Program-made: the position numbers and the translations under genes
Source: Candidatus Anaerobutyricum stercoripullorum
GTDB taxonomy: Bacteria > Bacillota > Clostridia > Lachnospirales > Lachnospiraceae
Reading direction: 5' to 3'
NCBI GenBank assembly: GCA_019114885.1
Contig: DXEQ01000206.1
Location: 1-9,737 of the forward strand
Length of the DNA: 9,737 nucleotides
Shown: piece by piece, positions 6,573 through 9,737 of the stretch
Layout: each line of letters opens with the position of its first letter
How positions within the stretch are numbered: position 1 is the first letter of the stretch
Notes under the pieces: generated by a model
What the model was told of the DNA's origin: nothing
Database searches by the model: none
What the model saw: the letters and a program-made list of their open reading frames with translations, nothing else

Positions 6573-6601
6573 ATACTATCACATTCTTTTCCAATGTGCA
6601 A
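6573..6601 (-). promoter_or_regulatory. Proximal promoter candidate for the ACT-hom unit
   Basis: Minus strand: TTGCAC (6596-6601), 17 nt, then TAGTAT (6573-6578), with TG one base upstream of the -10 (extended -10). Box matches are moderate (3/6 and 4/6) but spacing and the TGn are good. The start would be near 6566, giving a leader of about 60 nt. Confidence 0.5.
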
Positions 6602-6629
6602 CCATTATTTTACCCTAAACGCACACAAA

Positions 6630-6696
6630 GCGAGCTGCCGTAACATATGCCTTCTGCGCCAGAACCCCGGCACAGGACCATTCTACAACAGCTCGC
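6630..6696 (-). other. 27-bp RNA hairpin at the 5' end of the threonine-unit leader
   Basis: The minus-strand RNA pairs 28 nt (6696 to 6669) with 31 nt (6660 to 6630) around the 8-nt loop GGGGUUCU. I count 27 base pairs with one A·G mismatch and two small bulges. The outer 8 bp are GCGAGCUG/CAGCUCGC and the apical 7 bp CUGUGCC/GGCGCAG. Six pairs are G·U in this RNA and would be A·C mismatches in the opposite strand, so the fold is specific to minus-strand RNA. It begins about 7 nt after the start predicted for the promoter at 6710-6738. The following bases (UUUGUGUGCGUUU) are only a weak U-tract, so terminator function is uncertain. It could be a leader element, a small RNA, or the 3' end of the HD hydrolase transcript. 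Confidence 0.75.
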
Positions 6697-6709
6697 CTGT
6701 AAAACTTAT

Positions 6710-6738
6710 ATTATTATCTTTTCCTGATCATATGGCAA
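6710..6738 (-). promoter_or_regulatory. Distal promoter of the ACT-hom unit
   Basis: Minus strand: TTGCCA (6733-6738, 5/6), 17 nt, AATAAT (6710-6715, 5/6). The start would be near 6703, giving a leader of about 200 nt that opens with the large hairpin. It lies 22 nt after the HD hydrolase stop codon. Confidence 0.65.
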
Positions 6739-6760
6739 CTGCAGCGCGCCAGCCGGCGCA

Positions 6761-7321
6761 TCACTCCGGAGAATCCGTGATCACATCCCCGAATACCATC
6801 TGCACCATCCGGCAGAACTCCCGATACTCTTCCAGATCTGACAGATCCGACAGGGAATCACAGAGTCCCTTGTAATACCAGCCCTGCATCCGCTTATCCT
6901 TCATGTTAAATCTCTGCCAGAATGTCTCTCCCAACTTGCAGTAATCCGCATAAAAGCATCGGATATTGGACAGCTTGTCCGCCAGCGCGACAATCTTCGC
7001 CTCGCGCATGGTCTCTTGCTCTAAGAGGCGGATGGTGGCAGACTTGCGCTCCACCCAGCTTCTGCTCTTGTCTTCGCTCTCCAGACCGACGATCCTTGCC
7101 ACCCGGTCTCCGAATTCCTGCCGGATGACGTCGAGGGTCACCTGCTCACAGTCCTCCACCGTATCGTGAAGCACTCCGGCAGCGATCACTTCCTCATCGT
7201 CCGTGATTCTGGATACGATCATCCCCACTTCCAGAGGATGAAAAATGTAAGGTATTTCCGTCCCTTTCCGCGGCTGTCCCTCATGAGCCTTTACCGCAAA
7301 TGCAATCGCCTTATCAATCAT
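6761..7321 (-). CDS. Stand-alone RelA/SpoT-type HD hydrolase (small alarmone hydrolase-like)
   Basis: 186 residues forming a single HD domain like the hydrolase half of Rel/SpoT and like MESH1. The motifs are AHEGQPRKG (12-20), PYIFHPLEV (24-32), HDTVED (52-57) and LADKLSNIR (113-121). The residues that bind Mn and hydrolyse ppGpp in Rel are all present: His28, His52, Asp53, Glu56, Asp57, Asp115 and Asn119, with Rel-like spacing. There is no synthetase, TGS or ACT domain. Known family members remove the 3' pyrophosphate of (p)ppGpp; eukaryotic MESH1 also acts on NADPH, so the substrate is not settled. The ATG lies 2 nt after the EF-G-like stop. The nearest AGGAG is inside that gene, 14 nt from the ATG, so translation is probably coupled. 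A GCGCC-GGCU-GGCGC hairpin directly follows the stop but lacks a U-tract. Confidence 0.88.
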   Translation of the reverse strand: MIDKAIAFAVKAHEGQPRKGTEIPYIFHPLEVGMIVSRITDDEEVIAAGVLHDTVEDCEQVTLDVIRQEFGDRVARIVGLESEDKSRSWVERKSATIRLLEQETMREAKIVALADKLSNIRCFYADYCKLGETFWQRFNMKDKRMQGWYYKGLCDSLSDLSDLEEYREFCRMVQMVFGDVITDSPE

Positions 7322-7323
7322 AT

Positions 7324-9417
7324 TTATTTTTCATTCTCCTTTTCCGCTTCCGCTTCTTTTAAAACCTTTTCCTGTGCGTCAGCAGGCATCTGCTCATAAC
7401 GGCTGAATGTGTAGGAGAATTCTCCGCTTCCGCCGGTCATGGATCTCAAATCTGTGGAATAGCCGACCAGACTTGCCAGAGGAATATCTGCCTCCAGTTC
7501 CTGTCTTCCGCCCGGCAGCGGGTTCATGCCGAGGATACGACCGCGGCGCTTATTCAGATCGCCCATAACGTCACCGGTATTGGAATCCAGAACATCCACT
7601 TTCAGGTTGACGATTGGCTCAAGGAGAACCGGTTTCGCGTCCATGATACCGTTCTTGAAAGCTGTGATGGCAGCCATCTTGAAGGCCATCTCGGAGGAAT
7701 CCACCGGATGATAGGAACCATCGATGAGCGTTGCTTTCACACCCACAACCGGATATCCGGCCAGAGGTCCCTTTAAGCAGCTCTCTGCGATACCTTTTTC
7801 TACAGCCGGGAAGTAGTTCTTCGGAACGGCGCCGCCGAAGATCTTCTCTTCAAATACGTATGGCGTCTCCAGATCGCCGGACGGCTCAAACTGCATGAGA
7901 ACGTCGCCGTACTGGCCGTGTCCACCGGACTGTTTCTTATATTTGCCCCGTACTTCCACGTTGCCGCGGATGGTCTCCTTGAAAGCAACCTTCGGTTTCA
8001 CCAGGTCGATCTCTACTTTATATCTGTCAGCCAGCTTGCTTCTTACGATCTCCAGATGCTGGTCACCCAGTCCGTAAAGAAGCATCTGACGGTTCGCCTT
8101 GTCATTGACCTCTTTGAGCGTCAGGTCTTCATCCATCAGCTTCTTGAGGGCGGCAGACACCTTATCCTCGTCTCCCTTTGTCTTTGTGACATAGCGCATG
8201 AATGTATATGGTTCCGGCATCTCTGCCTGCTCAAATACGATCGGGTTCGCCTTCGGTGAAAGGGTATCGCCTGTCTTTGTCACGGAAAGCTTGGCAATGG
8301 CTCCGATATCACCGGCATAGAGGGCATTGACCTCAAACTGTTCTTTTCCTCTTAATACATAAAGCTTACCGATACGTTCTTCGGTATCTTTGTTACCGTT
8401 ATAAATGGCGGTGTCCGGTTTCAGGATACCGTCGGTCACCTTAACCAGGGAGAAACGTCCCACAAACGGATCGGCGATCGTCTTAAATACATATGCGCTC
8501 ACCGGCTGAGACACATCGTAAGATGCCGTCACAGGCTCTCCGGTCTTCACCTTTGTTCCGGTAAACTGGTCGGATACCATACCCGGTGCGGAGAAATACT
8601 TCACCATGTCGTTAAGAAGGATATTTGCGCCGTAATCGGTATTGATGGCGCCGCAGACGACAGGCATCAGGTCTCTCTTGGCAACGGAGCCGATGATGGC
8701 GTTCTTGATCTCATCCTCTGTGAAAGGCTCTTCCTCAAAGAACTTCTCCATGAGCTCTTCGCTGGTCTCTGCCACACCTTCCATCAGCTGCTGACGATAC
8801 TCGTCCAGCTCGTCGTTGACGCCTTCTTCCACTTCCACTTCATCGTAGGTTCCGTTCGGCTGCAGACGGCACTCAAGCATCTTCACCGCGTTGATAAAGC
8901 CCTTGAACACGCCTTCTTCTTTCATCGGCATATGGAAAGGCACGATCTTGTTGCCGTAGCTCTCTCTCAGCTCTTCCACGATGGCGGATGCATTCACATG
9001 CTCATCCTCCACACAGGTAATATATACGATGACCGGAATGCCCTTCTTCGCGCAGAAATCAAAGCTTCTTCTTGTTCCGACTTCCACTCCGGACTTACCG
9101 TTGATAACGATGACTGCCGCATCCGCAACACTCAGTGCCTCATAAACTTCTCCCGAGAAATCAAATAAGCCCGGTGTATCCAGCAGATTCACTTTCACAT
9201 TATCCACTTCCAGAGGAATCACTGATGACTGAATGGAAAACTTTCTCTTCATCTCTTCTTTATCGTAATCACTAACAGTTCCACCTTCAGCTACCGTTCT
9301 CACTCGCTTGATAATACCGGTTGTAAACGCCATGGACTCAATCAGTGATGTCTTACCACAGCCGCCATGTCCCAGTAAAACGACGTTCCTAATGTTCTCG
9401 GTTGCATATACGTTCAT
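7324..9417 (-). CDS. Elongation factor G paralogue with degenerate GTPase motifs
   Basis: 697 residues with the EF-G domain order: G domain (about 1-275), domain II (300-390), III (400-475), IV (478-598) and V (599-680). Domain IV keeps the loop GGHGQYGDVLMQFEP (498-512) and the tip HPVDSSEMAFKMAA (570-583). Domain V keeps NTGDVMGDLNKRRGRILGM (613-631). The GTPase motifs diverge. The P-loop is GHGGCGKTS (16-24) instead of AHIDAGKTT, switch I lacks RGITI, switch II is DTPGLFDF (80-87) with Leu for the catalytic His, and the NKxD position reads ITCVED (133-138). It is therefore not the housekeeping EF-G; it belongs with the FusA2/EF-G-2-like paralogues, whose function is poorly defined. The C-terminal tail is Glu/Lys rich. 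GGAGG lies 8 nt before the ATG. The HD hydrolase gene follows after 2 nt. Confidence 0.9.
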   Translation of the reverse strand: MNVYATENIRNVVLLGHGGCGKTSLIESMAFTTGIIKRVRTVAEGGTVSDYDKEEMKRKFSIQSSVIPLEVDNVKVNLLDTPGLFDFSGEVYEALSVADAAVIVINGKSGVEVGTRRSFDFCAKKGIPVIVYITCVEDEHVNASAIVEELRESYGNKIVPFHMPMKEEGVFKGFINAVKMLECRLQPNGTYDEVEVEEGVNDELDEYRQQLMEGVAETSEELMEKFFEEEPFTEDEIKNAIIGSVAKRDLMPVVCGAINTDYGANILLNDMVKYFSAPGMVSDQFTGTKVKTGEPVTASYDVSQPVSAYVFKTIADPFVGRFSLVKVTDGILKPDTAIYNGNKDTEERIGKLYVLRGKEQFEVNALYAGDIGAIAKLSVTKTGDTLSPKANPIVFEQAEMPEPYTFMRYVTKTKGDEDKVSAALKKLMDEDLTLKEVNDKANRQMLLYGLGDQHLEIVRSKLADRYKVEIDLVKPKVAFKETIRGNVEVRGKYKKQSGGHGQYGDVLMQFEPSGDLETPYVFEEKIFGGAVPKNYFPAVEKGIAESCLKGPLAGYPVVGVKATLIDGSYHPVDSSEMAFKMAAITAFKNGIMDAKPVLLEPIVNLKVDVLDSNTGDVMGDLNKRRGRILGMNPLPGGRQELEADIPLASLVGYSTDLRSMTGGSGEFSYTFSRYEQMPADAQEKVLKEAEAEKENEK

Positions 9418-9450
9418 AATCAGTTCCTCCCGTGTTGTAATTTCTATTGT

Positions 9451-9511
9451 GTTTGAGATAAAAAATACAAAAAAATTGTCGATTCAACGAATTTTTATAC
9501 TATTCTCAAAC
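9451..9511 (-). repeat. 8-bp inverted repeat enclosing the EF-G-like gene leader
   Basis: GTTTGAGA at 9451-9458 and its exact complement at 9504-9511 enclose 45 nt. In the minus-strand RNA the upstream arm would start about 6 nt after the predicted transcription start and the downstream arm ends about 20 nt before the ribosome binding site. The enclosed RNA contains U-runs (UUUUUUU and UUUUUU) but only a weak inner hairpin. A regulatory fold is possible; an AT-rich chance match cannot be excluded. Confidence 0.45.
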
Positions 9512-9523
9512 AACTCTACGTCT

Positions 9524-9552
9524 ATTTTACTAAAAAATCACCAACATTACAA
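9524..9552 (-). promoter_or_regulatory. Promoter of the EF-G-like / HD hydrolase pair
   Basis: Minus strand: TTGTAA (9547-9552, 4/6), 17 nt containing a T-run, then TAAAAT (9524-9529, 5/6). The start would be near 9517, giving a leader of about 100 nt before the ATG at 9417. Confidence 0.65.
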
Positions 9553-9614
9553 GAGAAATCTGATACATTTGTAAAAACAGTTCAGCCATGCGCCCGGAAG
9601 AATAAAAGAGGCGT

Positions 9615-9630
9615 TGAAAATTTATTTTCA
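9615..9630. repeat. Palindrome TGAAAAT-TT-ATTTTCA upstream of the plus-strand promoters
   Basis: A perfect 7-2-7 inverted repeat in AT-rich DNA, ending 21 nt before the first plus-strand -35 box. It is suitable as a dimer operator or as an UP-like A/T element. It lies between the divergent promoters and could affect both directions. Confidence 0.45.
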
Positions 9631-9651
9631 TCACTTTAACACTAAAAAGCG

Positions 9652-9680
9652 TTGACACATCCTCTTTTTCCATGTATCAT
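9652..9680 (+). promoter_or_regulatory. Plus-strand promoter P1 (divergent, leaves the window)
   Basis: Perfect TTGACA (9652-9657), 17 nt, TATCAT (9675-9680, 5/6). The start would be near 9687. It drives a gene to the right of the window, which cannot be identified from here. Confidence 0.8.
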
Positions 9681-9708
9681 TTGACACAGGCTCATTTCCT
9701 AATATAAA
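9681..9708 (+). promoter_or_regulatory. Plus-strand promoter P2, tandem to P1
   Basis: A second perfect TTGACA (9681-9686) begins on the base after the P1 -10 box and is followed after 16 nt by TATAAA (9703-9708, 5/6). The start would be near 9715. P1 and P2 share the octamer TTGACACA at a 29-bp period. The last 20-odd bases of the window contain no start codon with a ribosome binding site or other gene start that I can support. Confidence 0.7.
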
Positions 9709-9737
9709 ATAAGAAAGCATGTCAGCGCACGGGTTCC

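Noticed and set aside
6506..6760. A T-box or known amino-acid riboswitch upstream of the ACT-hom unit
   Set aside because: I looked for the T-box core (GGTGG-ACCGCG type) and lysine-riboswitch-like architecture and saw neither; the strong hairpin does not match either class.
6764..7321. HD protein as a full bifunctional Rel/SpoT that has been truncated
   Set aside because: It ends cleanly with its own helical C-terminus and no synthetase remnants are present downstream; its length fits single-domain hydrolases.
9489..9511. GTTTGAGAATAGTATAAAAA (minus strand) resembles the start of some type II CRISPR repeats
   Set aside because: Only one copy is present, there are no spacers or cas genes, and it lies in the leader of the EF-G-like gene.

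Overview
The window looks like chromosomal DNA of a low-to-mid-GC Firmicute, most likely a Clostridia/Lachnospiraceae-type anaerobe. The reasons are strong GGAGG ribosome binding sites on almost every gene, sigma-A type promoters, the infC-rpmI-rplT order behind a long leader, a UPF0735 ACT protein next to hom, and a homoserine kinase candidate of the phosphoglycerate-mutase-like family. The taxon is inferred from content, not from a marker search. All eight complete genes and one partial gene are on the minus strand, so transcription runs from high to low coordinates.

Region by region, in transcription order. (1) 9418-9737 is an intergenic region. It has a promoter driving the minus-strand EF-G-like gene and, pointing out of the window on the plus strand, two tandem promoters with perfect -35 boxes. 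(2) 9417-6761 holds an EF-G paralogue with a degenerate GTPase domain, followed 2 nt later by a stand-alone RelA/SpoT-type HD hydrolase. (3) 6760-2009 is an aspartate-to-threonine unit: a UPF0735 ACT/HTH protein, homoserine dehydrogenase (hom), a phosphoglycerate-mutase-like protein that is probably the homoserine kinase, and aspartokinase (lysC), closed by a strong intrinsic terminator. A 27-bp RNA hairpin lies at the front of this unit, directly behind a good promoter. (4) 1946-1467 is a dCMP deaminase with its own weak promoter. (5) 1430-1 is the translation operon infC-rpmI-rplT, with a consensus promoter, a leader of about 330 nt containing an attenuator, and a probable AUU start for infC. 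rplT runs off the left edge.

How the genes work together: lysC, hom and the kinase candidate cover three of the five steps from aspartate to threonine; asd and thrC are not in the window. The ACT protein is a plausible amino-acid sensor for them. The infC operon shows features of L20/IF3 feedback control: leader attenuator, duplicated leader motif, non-AUG start. The EF-G-like/HD pair joins a ribosome-associated GTPase fold to an alarmone hydrolase.

The items most worth a second look are the 27-bp leader hairpin (6630-6696), the EF-G paralogue that lacks both NKxD and the catalytic His and is coupled to a ppGpp-hydrolase-type gene, the internal aspartokinase beta-subunit start, the infC leader architecture, and the homoserine kinase assignment.
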